A stretch of DNA of 64,000 nt from Stichopus chloronotus (lineage: Eukaryota; Echinodermata; Holothuroidea; Aspidochirotida; Stichopodidae), in the NCBI GenBank assembly GCA_021234535.1, contig CM037837.1, forward strand, positions 806,001 to 870,000, written 5' to 3'. The notes under the pieces are model-generated. The model had not been told where the DNA came from, did no database searches, and saw only the letters and a list, made by a program, of their open reading frames with translations. Positions 10,901 to 20,036 of the stretch are shown here, piece by piece (positions within the stretch are counted from its first letter, which is position 1; each line of letters opens with the position of its first letter). The position numbers and the translations under genes were made by a program.

Positions 10901-13491
10901 TTGTCCTCTACTTGGTTTTCCTCTCCAAAATGAAGTTATCCTACCAAATTGTGCCATAAATATGCTTAGCAATAATACACTTTTACTCCTTATTTTTATG
11001 TTCCTTTTGGTTGTTTTGCCCCAGATGCGCTTGTAGTGTTGATTTATTGTGCCAATTACTGTAAAGGTTTTCCACTTAAACCCAACCATCACATTTCCCT
11101 TGAATAAAAGAGATGCTTTGTCCTGAACAACTTTCCTACACAGCTAAGACAAATCTTGCTCTATTTAGGAGACATAAAGGTGTAAACTTCATTTCAGGGG
11201 ACTTTCGTATTGTAATATTGTATACAATAGCATCCACATAATTATAACACAATACTATTTTACATTGATGCCACAGTGCTGCTAGAAGGTGAAACCCTTT
11301 ACATTTCATTGTCATATTTTCACTTGGAAGGTGAAAGTTTGTAGAGCACTGTAGCATTGTTCAATGAAAACAATACTCACAATAGATTATATTAAAATCT
11401 TTGATATTTCACAATCAATATTAGCAAACCCATACAGTATGTATTGAGTAAGGTAAGAAATAAAGAAACACTTAAAAAGTCCAACGAGAAGTGACTTACT
11501 GATGTTTTATTTTTACTTGCTGTTAATGTCTCCAGTTTTGTTACTAAAGTCACGATATTCCCCAAATGGAGTAAGATTTTTCTTAGCTGCTTCGGGGAGT
11601 CGTTCATCAAAAAGCATCTTTTGTATTCAAGGGAAAGATAATTCATTGGTCAAGTCTCCATTAAATGTCAGAGCTCATTACTGCTTTGTGCACTGTAATT
11701 TGCATTTTGCTAAGTCCTCAGTACGTAAATTAGTTGGTCCAAAGGAGCATCTGTACTGCATCAAAGAATCTGGTTGTCTATTTGTAACGTTAGTAACAAT
11801 TAACTGACTGGCGCTGAACTTCTTGATGAGCAAGTTTAGTAAATATGACTGAAGAGAATTGAATGAATACCAAGACACACATCAATGAAACAAACACAAA
11901 TGAAACAAAGTGAAAAACAGGTCCACACAGACTTGCTAACCTAGTTAGAAATGACAAACCTTGAGGATCTCACAAGAAAACCTTGAAAGGTTCAAACCTG
12001 GAAACCTCACAAAAAAAAAAGAAAAAACTTACAAGCAGTGTTATCTAAAGTAGGTGAAACAAGAATTTTTCCTCACACTAAAAACAGTATGTATATTTTA
12101 CCTCTCCTTGAATATCTTTGGTTAAATAATTAGTCACTTTTCTGACAACAAGGCCATAGGCCTACCTGTGATCCAATAATAACATAAACCAGCATTGTAC
12201 AGTCTTGATTTTGGTCTAAATAAGTCGAAACACATCATACTGAATCAAATTGTCACGCTAGGCTCTGGCATTGTCACCGTGAGATGATGCCCAAAACCAT
12301 GAGATGATGCCGGAAACTGTGAGACTCTCAGTGAAACTGTGAAAGTTGGCAAGTCTGCAGATGGCAAGTACTGTACCTTCTCAGAAGTTGCAGGCACTGT
12401 TTTGTCAAGGAGTTAATACATCAAAAGAAAAGTTTGATTACATTATGGTTCTAACATTAATGGTCCATAAAATACATGGAATGTCACACATTGCCCCAAA
12501 TGCTACTGCATCAAAATGTTTACAGCATGAACTGCTCGGGACAACCACATTGACCTGCAATGATTTTTCAAGTATGTATTGCCTAATTCATGTCTCTAAA
12601 TAACTGACAGCACCAAAAGCCATGGCTATTGCGACCTTACAGATGGCCGTGGTGTCCCTCAGGCCTCAGTAAATGTCCTATGGAATAACACAGGGCCTAA
12701 ACCAGCCTTGCATAACCAGCCAGTGATGACTGTCTGCCCCAATTCGTATGATCCCATCACATCGACATCTTATATCAGTAGGCTCTGGTAAATTGGGTAA
12801 GGGAAGCTAGGCCCTATCTCTGTCTAGGCTACATAAACATGATTAAGTTGTGAATGTGACATTCACACAGTATCACTAACTTAATACACTTCAGTGTATC
12901 AAACCATCGTATCCCAGGATCAGCACTATCCAGTATCACTATCAGGCTGGCAAATATCTGGGGAAAACAACATAGCCTAAATCACTTATACTTTTTTATG
13001 CCAAGGAAAGTGGATTTAAGACACAAATTCATGTCTAGCTGCCAGGACTCAAGTTTTTGTGTATGAATCCGTTAGGGGCTCCTACTCAACTAAATCAATT
13101 CAAGTTGGTGGCTTGATGCCGCCATTCAGTTCACAGACGGAGAGCTTCACCGAGTCGCCCAAACACAACTGCATACATCATAGTTCATACATGCCTACAC
13201 TACACAGTACAATTTCGTGGCTAACAATACCGTACAACACAAACATGTCAGCCTAGCCTGTAGAGCGGTTTGTACTGTACTGCACTACAACCTGCAGGTA
13301 CTACACTGTACAGCAAAAGCATGGGATGGGCTCAGAGACTTACCGTATTTCTTCCGTCTATAAGGAGAAACATGAAAGAGAAGAAAACATGATTTTAGAA
13401 TGTTTAACACAACTTAACTCACTCAAATACAAAACTATAACAGATATCAGTATTAAATTGAATTAGCAGTTGTTTCCTCACCTGCTGCCAT
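1805..13491 (-). CDS. Septin-2-type septin, N-terminal part (gene runs off the left edge)
   Basis: Septins are filament-forming GTPases of the cytoskeleton that act at the cleavage furrow, cilium base and cell cortex. Three coding exons are seen in order on the minus strand: 13491-13482 (MAA plus one base), 13357-13344 (14 nt) and 1910-1805. They join in phase to MAADGRNT followed by [20 protein letters not shown] and then [16 protein letters not shown]. The second block is nearly identical to what I know of the animal SEPT2-group N-terminus just before the P-loop, including the basic RKSVKK patch that binds phosphoinositides. Exon 3 ends in phase 1 at the VVG glycine, so the next exon should open with the P-loop; none is present in bases 1-1800, so the GTPase domain lies outside the window. 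The 11.4-kb intron 2 carries the repeats listed between 1.9 and 13.3 kb. The family call is strong; the exact paralogue and the use of the two tiny upstream exons are less certain. Confidence 0.83.
1911..7790. other. Septin intron 2, distal part: no gene seen
   Basis: AT-rich intron with very frequent tactgta/tacagta words (for example 2368-2395, 6337-6375, 6437-6490), a G run at 5581-5590 and no supported exon. Open frames on both strands are short and lack splice or family support. Confidence 0.5.
7795..7895 (-). repeat. AGGTCA-type repeat, single diverged unit, inverted
   Basis: Plus strand reads TGACCT at 7805 and 7820, then tgaagtccaccaaaagcaat and agggatcacctac, the complement of the intronic repeat core. 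A related piece (ccaaaaacaatagggatcat) lies at 9047-9066. Confidence 0.6.
7930..8390 (-). pseudogene. BEL/Pao LTR-retrotransposon gag fragment (broken)
   Basis: The minus strand shows an N-terminal charged coiled-coil segment (8387-8121: [23 protein letters not shown]) like the start of BEL/Pao Gag. After shifts of frame near 8120 and 8095 it continues into [11 protein letters not shown], then DPRTFWSF and YLIQLTTG, the pattern of the DUF1759-type gag domain (F-DGD--FW-F, Y-L---L-G). Homology stops near 7930 and no pol or LTR is seen, so this is a short decayed insert in the septin intron. Family assignment is from motif memory, but the order and spacing of several motifs agree. Confidence 0.7.
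9150..9200 (+). repeat. (CA)n microsatellite
   Basis: ccacacacacacacatacat and further CA-rich sequence; interrupted by tactgtacat. Confidence 0.9.
9535..9605 (-). repeat. GGACAACC motif cluster, copy 2
   Basis: Reads gaaggacaaccagctg, then aaaatttggttgtcctccc and aaaatttggtcgtcctcc; mostly the complement of the cluster at 785-860. Confidence 0.5.
10238..10345 (-). repeat. GGACAACC motif cluster, copy 3
   Basis: aaatttggtcgtcctaaagg, then aactttggtcgtcctacag, aaattttggtcgtctcgg and atgaccggacgacc in close order; same family as copies 1 and 2. A looser copy (ggttgtcctctacttggttt) is at 10880-10945. Confidence 0.5.
13344..13357 (-). CDS. Septin microexon 2 (14 nt)
   Basis: This 14-nt segment lies between a polypyrimidine acceptor (tttctccttatag) and a perfect donor GTAAGT (13343-13338). 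It takes the single leftover base of exon 1 and leaves phase 0, exactly what exon 3 needs, and reads D-G-R-N-T. Septin-2 proteins have a short variable head before the conserved [10 protein letters not shown] block, so a tiny linker exon is reasonable. Length and phase could coincide by chance; a spliced transcript is needed for proof. Confidence 0.6.
13482..13491 (-). CDS. Septin start exon (coding part)
   Basis: The start codon is at 13491-13489 in the context GAAAATGGC, followed by GCA GCA G and donor GTGAGG. An acceptor-like stretch (tgtttatttgtcatccag) ends at 13500, so this may be a second tiny exon after a non-coding first exon. CpG-rich sequence at about 13890-13980 is the likely promoter side. 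Assignment rests on phase agreement with the microexon and exon 3. Confidence 0.55.
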
Positions 13492-13879
13492 TTTCTCAAC
13501 TGGATGACAAATAAACACTGCAGCCACTCTTTCTGAGAGCCAAATGATTGCAAATTAAATGAAAGTTTCAGATTTATTTAGGGGGAGACGGGATAAGAAA
13601 TATTATCAGTAATTCTGACATATGCTATACGATTCATGCAATAAACTTTTAAGCAGCTTTGAATAAATTTTTGACGTAAGAATGTGCCATTTTCTCGTAG
13701 GGGTGTTACATCCACATGACCTGCTACGTTTACTTCCCACATTCCTGACATTTTCTTTTTGTTCATCTCCATCCAAACAGGGAAGCCGTTGTTTACAGAA
13801 CAGTCATCCGAATGGAAGGCGTAACTGGTGGAGTGATTGGCTTATAACAGGTCCTGCTGCAATAAAATCAGTCATCAGG

Positions 13880-13990
13880 CCCAAACAGGCAGGATTTTCG
13901 AGGTGCTTGCAGTCGTCGAGTACGCGTGTCACACTGTAAAGCAGAGCGCCACCGTCAGTTGAGTCGGCGCGTACAAACATTTACATACCT
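13880..13990 (-). promoter_or_regulatory. CpG-rich block, likely septin promoter/5' non-coding exon region
   Basis: In an AT-rich window this short block holds many CpGs (cgtcgagtacgcgtg, gagtcggcgcg). On the minus strand a donor-like CTAG/GTATGT sits at about 13988-13983. It lies 400-500 bp upstream of the septin start codon. Promoter function is inferred from base composition and position only. Confidence 0.3.
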
Positions 13991-14605
13991 AGTTATGCCA
14001 TGCGGGAAATGGCACTCTCCCTGCAAGTATCCCGCCTCGAAATAAGGATCTCAATAATTTCATGTTTTCAATTTCCCAATCAATGAGAAGGTAAATCAAT
14101 GTATGAAAAATGGTAATACACATCAGATAGGCTGAGATGATGCAAGAATCACTATTAATTATGCGTCCTCTTTCATTTATTCTTGGAGCACTTGTCAAGT
14201 ATTTGGGGAAGGGGCTGAATATATCTTTAGCGCACACTATTGTCATTGACGTCTGAATCCCCAAGGCCCCCCGATCCACCACCACTAGCGGTTACATTGC
14301 ACATATCCTGATTTTGAGATATTTTGTCAGTGTGAAAATTCACCCTTTAGGTTGTATGATTCCCTCAATATTTTTTTGTTTTTTGCTTTTTTGTTTTTGT
14401 AAATAAACTTGATAACCTGCCGGGATGATCATTGCACACTTTTACTAATGGAAAGTTCAAAAGTTAGTTGCGCTCGGTGAAGGGACTGGAGCCCTTGTGA
14501 AACATTTCAGGGTAACCTTAGAAGCAATCGGTGTAATAGTTTGCATCAATAACAGTCAGTGTTTTTACCGAACTTGAGAAATCCTAGTTTTCAGGTAGAT
14601 TCATT

Positions 14606-14960
14606 TAACAATAAGGGAAACAGGGCGTTTTCAATGCACCAACATGGCATACAGATAAAAAACTTTATCAGTAAACCATTCAGGTTCATCAGTAAACATC
14701 TACAAAAGCTTCATCTTGACAAACATAATGCATAACATGATGAGTTACCGAAGATGCATCATCATTTTTGAAAGTTTTCCCTGAAACATTATTCTCGAGC
14801 AACAAATAACTGAATTGTTTCCCGTGAGAAACTTATTTCTTGAAAAGGAAGCCACCGTCCCACCTTATTCTGAATAATCTATCATTCTGTGTGTGCAAAT
14901 ACTGGTTTTAAAAATATGATCTATTTCTTTGAAGTGAAGCAACGCCTTATTTTCCTTTAA
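14606..14960 (-). mobile_element. MITE family A (Kolobok/T2-like), copy 1
   Basis: About 350 bp, inverted relative to the copy at 60678. Ends pair as TTAAAGGAAAATAAGGCGTT (right, complemented) with a degenerate ATAAGGGAAACAGGGCGTT (left). It shares inner blocks with the other copies: aacaaataactgaat, gagaaacttatttcttgaaa, ttcatcagtaaacatct. No coding capacity. Confidence 0.7.
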
Positions 14961-15022
14961 CTTTTGTTACAATTGTCCGGATGATTACATAACAAAGCAG
15001 TTGAGTTGATACCGATATTGTT

Positions 15023-15694
15023 TTAAAGTGATTGCGTGCGTAGGCAAAAAGTAAAAACATTGAAGTTTCATCTCCAAAAGTTTGGTAAGGCTTTTGATTA
15101 CACCATTCAGATAATCTGGGAAAATAAATAGGTTTCAGTTGGTTAATTTTGCCATATGATTTAAAATTCTTCTAACATAATGACAAAAAGTGTAGAATAC
15201 GATAATGTAGTGGTTGACAGTTTTCATTCAAATCAACGGTTTGCTTCTTTGAGCAAGCCAATGGGAAGTATACTAGTATTGAATGATCAGTTAACAACTC
15301 AGGATCACTGATGCCGCGGGCAAGGTTGTGTTCAGTTCGTAGGTTATTTGTAAATACAGTGTTTCCTTTCACCAAATACTACAATTCCCGATACGTACCA
15401 AGGAGCGACGACTTGAGTAGTATGTTTTTGATGCACTGGTGAGACCTGTACTATTGCATATTTATTATGTGGGCGGTTATAGTAAGAACCGTTAATTTTC
15501 AAATATGATTTCTGTTTTTTACTGTATTTATGCCAATCCCGTTGCTTTTCGAAGTAGTTACTGTCATTTTCCTTCACTGAAAGACATAGTCCGTTCATGT
15601 ACAACCTTGCGTGTACATTTAAAAATAAAGAAAAAGTTAAGATCAAACATAATCTTATCTTTTTAGTTTTTCAGTACACACGCAATCACTTTAA
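15023..15694 (+). mobile_element. MITE family B (TTAA-flanked, TIR AGTGATTGCGTG), copy 1
   Basis: The element runs from TTAA/AGTGATTGCGTG to CACGCAATCACT/TTAA, 672 bp with both TTAAs. It is closely similar along its full length to 44378-45047. Perfect 12-bp terminal inverted repeats and TTAA at both ends suggest a Kolobok- or piggyBac-type target site; the ends do not start CCC as in piggyBac. No transposase reading frame. Confidence 0.8.
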
Positions 15695-16108
15695 GTGACA
15701 GCCATGAAGCTAAGGAAAAATGCTGGCTTTCGCCTGCAGTGGATTTTGATCCGGACATACCATGGGATGGGTGATCATCGACTTGCGAGAGGTATAGGCT
15801 ACTAGGGGGTGGGTACCCCTGTCCTTCTTTAAATTTCCTCATAAATACCTCATTACATCAAAGGCGGTGTGGGGTATATATCATCAGATGTCAAAACCTG
15901 ATCTGTGCCCTTCAGTGTTTTGGTATTCATTCTACCCACAATGCAGACATAATGAATTAGCAAATGCTCCATTGAGCACAAACCTGCTCATATGACTTTG
16001 TTAGATATAAACGCTGCCATGTGTCTTACTTTCTCCCTGAAGTGGTAGTATGTAATCAAGCAGAGGAAGAACATTTAACAGACTTTAATTAAGAGGGATA
16101 GTTTCATC

Positions 16109-16590
16109 ATGATAGTTGGAAAATCTCAAGTATATCAGTTGGAATTTTTCATATCTCAGTCTAGCACATATTGTGACCTAAAAGCGGATGCCAAATATTG
16201 CATCAGATTGTGTCTAAGATACCCGATAATTGATAAGTTTGTCAAATCTGAGATACCATTTAAATTTCTCATATTTCGGTCTAAGAACGACGATAGTCGG
16301 AAAATCTGAAACACGAGTAAGAGTTTTCATAACTCAGTATAGCACATTTTATGACACAAAACGATGCCAAACATTGCACCAGATTGTGTCTAATGATACC
16401 TGCTATTTGGCAAATTTCTCAATAAATCTGAGGTAAAAAATTGAATTACCAATATTTCAGTCTAGGAGCGACGATATATAGTAGGAAAATCTGAAATACT
16501 AGATGTAATGTTTTTTATATCTCAGTGTAGCACATTATGTTGCACTATAGATTGCATAATTTTCTCAAAAAGGAATGGGGACACCTCATT
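16109..16590 (+). repeat. Foldback left arm: ~181-bp tandem repeat array
   Basis: Three starts of the unit (16111, 16292, 16473) at exact 181-bp steps; each unit reads gatagtcggaaaatctgaaa, a 'catatctcagtctagcacat'-like block, then a segment with agattgtgtctaa. The third copy is cut short at about 16560. Confidence 0.8.
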
Positions 16591-16729
16591 CTTTAGAACC
16601 TTCTTCCAGGCCAACCATCACACATCTCATATTTTCACCCATCTATTAAAATATTGTATGACTTTTTTTTCTCATCAAAGTGGCTATACGTCAGTGAATT
16701 GTATCGGTGCAAGAACTAGCTCTTCTTTG

Positions 16730-17070
16730 TTAAAAGGAAATAAGTCGTTTTTTAACAGAAAACAATCATATTTTTAAACCAAAGTTTGTGAACATAATAT
16801 AATAGATCATTAAGAATAAGAAAGGGCAGTGGCCTTCTTTCCAAGAAATAAGTTTCTCACAAACAGAAATTCAGTTATTTGTTGCTCAAAAATAATTTGT
16901 GCACCCAAACGTTTTCAAATGATGCATCTTCTTGTTCACAAACATAATTTTTTGAGGAGATGAAGCTCGGTACAGATGTTTAATGAATGAGACTGAATGG
17001 TTTAACGATGATGAAAGTAACTTTCCTTGTATGCCGTCTTGGTGTATTCTAAACGCTCTATTTCCCTTTG
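16730..17070 (+). mobile_element. MITE family A, copy 2 (nested in the foldback element)
   Basis: Left end TTAAAAGGAAATAAG-CGTTT, right end AAACGCTCTATTTCCCTTT. Inner sequence matches copies at 60678 and 14606 (caagaaataagtttctcaca, gagactgaatggtttaacgatg). It sits in the loop of the foldback element, so it inserted later or was carried by it. Confidence 0.7.
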
Positions 17071-18192
17071 AGCAATCGTCGACGGTTGTGGCAAATTAAC
17101 TGAATAAAAACTGTAATAACTGTATCGGAGAGTAAACATTGTTGGAACTTAACTTTTCTGGAACTATAACTTCACAGGGAAAAAAGGGCTGCAGTAGATG
17201 CAAAATATATACAGAAGAGTTTTTTAAGGTTACGCCTTCAACCCAGACCACCATCCCCTGCTGAAAACGCCTCATATATATTTATCATATCAATGGGCAA
17301 TATGTGCCCCCAATCATTAGACCCTGTTAGTTACCAAGCTGGTAATTCATGTGTACTCTCTATCACCTTCTGTCTAAGGTTTTTCCTATTTCGCCCGGGA
17401 TTTTGAACCACTCTCCGAGAGACTCCGGAAATTCCCTTATCTTTATTATCATTCTCCATACATTGTTTTTCAAAATGCAGACAAAATATCCCTATTTTAA
17501 GAGTGGGTATGTGCAGCCTTGAACATCCGGGAAACGCCTTTTCGATTATCTGGGGAATTTATAAACTTACCCAACAGTGAGATGAGGGAATCATAGCAGT
17601 GGACTTACGGCAGAAATATTTCATTAATTGGAACTCTGAGAAATGTAACTTCTTGTTAAACACAAAAGTGAAAATGTCACAGACACTGCCTGAAATTTCT
17701 TTCAAACATCAGTCTCTTGCAACATGTACGCATAAACATAATCATTTTTTTTAGCATGTCGGTAATGCGAAGATCGAATGACCTTAAACTTGTAAAACAA
17801 ATTAGAAAAAAGTGACAATGATTTCCTTATTCTGCCTTATCGATATGACATAGCGACATGCTGATATGCAAGAATACCTGTTTGGAAGGTGTTTACATGT
17901 TGATGCTTTTGTAAAGTTACAAAAGTACAAACTGACCTACAAATACCACCATCAGAAACTTGGCTGTCAGCGACTATTTTATCTTCTGCCCACCTATCGC
18001 TCCATCTTATCAGGAGATGTGACCGGAAGGTCAACCATTAGCAAAGAAGCCTTGCACAAAAATCTCAGGCGGGAATTGTATCAAGAAGTAATTAGATACT
18101 AAGCTTGTAGGAGAATGGAACATATGTATATCTGAGTTTGGACTGTTACTTTCATGCTCATGAAGATGAACATCAGAGCAAAAGAACACCAG

Positions 18193-18214
18193 AACAACAA
18201 CAACAACAACAATG
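18193..18214 (+). repeat. (CAA)n microsatellite
   Basis: About seven CAA units in the foldback element's loop. Confidence 0.9.
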
Positions 18215-18434
18215 ACGCAATTAGCTTAAAAGAAAAAACTTACATGACCACAGCATGACCATGAATATTATCAGAAAACATGACCTGAAGGTCAACAAAT
18301 AGCAAAGAGCCTTTGTCCCCACCCCCTCCATTCAGGGAAAAAGCCAGTACTGAAATGCCCGGAGAGAAATAAATAACAATATACTTGAGAGTTGACCAAC
18401 ACACTTCAAGGGAACGTGTGACAAGAGTGTGAAA

Positions 18435-18960
18435 GTCAAGATGTCCCCATCCCCTTTTGAGAATTTTTTTACCTACTAGGTAACCTTAGACGACATCTGG
18501 TGAAATACTTGAAATCACCAAATGCGGTTTACTGAGATATGAAAAATTCCAACTGGTATTTCACATTTTCCGACTACCGTCGCACCTAGACTGAAATATG
18601 AAACATTCTACCGGGAATTTCAGAGTCATTGAGAATTTGTTCAATTACCAGATAACCTTAGACACACTCTGCCGTGCAATGTTTGTCATCTTCCTACGTC
18701 ATACAATGTGCTACACTGCGTGGAAAACTTCAACTGGTATTTCAGGGTCTCCGACTATCAGCGCTTTCATTCTCTAATATGAGAAATGCCAATTTGTATT
18801 TCAAATTTACTGAGAAATTTTTCAATTACCAGGTATCCTTAGACTCAATCTGGTGCAATAGTCGGCATCTCTCTATGTCATAAAATGAGGGAGATTGAAA
18901 TATGAAAAAATTCCAGGTGGTATTTCAGATTTTCCGACTATCGTCGCTCTGACAGATTTT
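18435..18960 (-). repeat. Foldback right arm: ~182-bp tandem repeat array, inverted
   Basis: Same unit as the left arm on the opposite strand, with about two and a half to three copies. Recurrent blocks are ttaccaggtaaccttagac-like, tggtatttcagattttccgac and ctgaaatatgaaaaattcc. Confidence 0.8.
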
Positions 18961-19724
18961 TCTTTTGGGGGGGGGGGGGGAGACACAGGCCGGTTGCGAC
19001 GACCCTGCTTGTGCGTCCCCTCCCCCTCCTCCCCGAGAACGCTTTCATGAATTTCGTGCAATTTGGTGACCCACGATTCCCCAATGATCTGACGTCAAAG
19101 TTCACGTCACGTCGATTCACTGGTTGTGCAAGATCTTCACTGGAGCAAGTGTCGCATTTGACCCCTTCAAGTAACTGTGATTGATTGCTATATGCTTTCT
19201 TGGAGAGTCTGAACTTTGTAGGGCAAACAAAAATGCCAAGGCAATTTTCATGTTCAAATATGTGGGAGATGGGTGCATAGTTCTCTTCAGATTTCCTGGC
19301 AGGTTATCTTTTCTCCTACTTTCTCTTCCCTAAATCACTGACGAAGAACAAAGGCAGATGACCAGGCGATTGCCAGTAGGCAACAACTCGTATTCCAGCT
19401 TTAAGCTGTCAGATCCAACGTGATTATTTCAACTTCCCTCATTGTCAGTGTATGTAGGCAAACAAAAATCGGGGGGGGGGGGGAGCGGGAGAAGACCGTT
19501 GGAAGTAGACTATCAGGCTTATAAAACATGCACTAATCTTACAGGGTTGGTAAAAAAAAAACTGACTACAAGAAGCACATTAATGACATGGATTTCTGCT
19601 ATCAACCAGATAGTAAAGGTTGCAAATTCAAGACTGGCTTTCGATTGTAATTATACTGGTCTCAATAGTGTTGTGATTACGATGGATACCTGAACTGCTT
19701 TGGGTGAACATTAACGTTTTGCAG

Positions 19725-19785
19725 ATTCACGCACCACATTTTGGGCATAACACAAGTTTGGGACATCGCCGGTTCGAAGAGTCAG
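19725..19785 (+). CDS. Candidate 61-nt exon, unrecognised
   Basis: Between acceptor cattaacgttttgcag and donor GTATGT, open in one frame (IHAPHFGHNTSLGHRRFEES). Good splice signals but no partner exon or family match. Confidence 0.15.
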
Positions 19786-20004
19786 GTATGTAGGAAGTTT
19801 GGTGACAACTTTGTAATTTTTTTAAGTTTTGTAGGTGACCTTAGGCCATTGGCCGCGAACGACGTGATATCAAATTTAGATTGCATCTGATTACTGATGT
19901 GTCACAGTCGTTTGCACATGTAGAGCATTGTGGAAGCATGTACTGGCGTGTCGCAAAAACAGGTTTTCTAAATTGCATGACCATATCTCCCCCACTGGCC
20001 GGTG

Positions 20005-20036
20005 CACCCCCCCCCCCCCCCCACACACACACCGTC
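20005..20036 (+). repeat. Poly-C followed by (CA)n
   Basis: About 15 C residues run straight into cacacacacac. Confidence 0.9.

Larger units (their letters stand above)
8400..13340. other. Septin intron 2, proximal part: repeats only
   Basis: Holds the CA microsatellite, GGACAACC clusters, a G run at about 9757 and A-rich stretches. Short open pieces at 11500-11615, 11795-11850 and 12090-12165 on the minus strand have splice-like edges but no consistent phase chain; they are treated as chance. Confidence 0.5.
16105..18960. mobile_element. Foldback-like element with inverted tandem-repeat arms
   Basis: The left arm (16109-16590) has about two and a half copies of a ~181-bp unit, with the landmark gatag..ggaaaatct at 16111, 16292 and 16473. 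The right arm (18435-18960) holds the same unit in reverse, with the complementary landmark at 18938, 18755 and 18574 (spacing 183 and 181). The pairing continues inside the arrays: ctcaaaaaggaatggggaca at about 16563 pairs with the complement of gtccccatccccttttgag at about 18444. The 1.85-kb centre holds a family-A MITE and no recognisable transposase. Long inverted repeats made of tandem repeats define foldback elements, such as the TU elements known in sea urchin. The target duplication was not resolved. Confidence 0.7.

Noticed and set aside
11495..12165. Chain of minus-strand exon-like pieces (11500-11615, a 12-nt piece at about 12040, 11795-11850, 12090-12165)
   Set aside because: Some have good splice edges, but phases do not join into one frame without weak donors and no family is recognised; the region is inside the septin intron.
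15172..15646. Minus-strand open frames shared by 15172-15375 and 44518-44730
   Set aside because: They recur because both lie in family-B MITE copies; there is no transposase motif and the frames break between copies.
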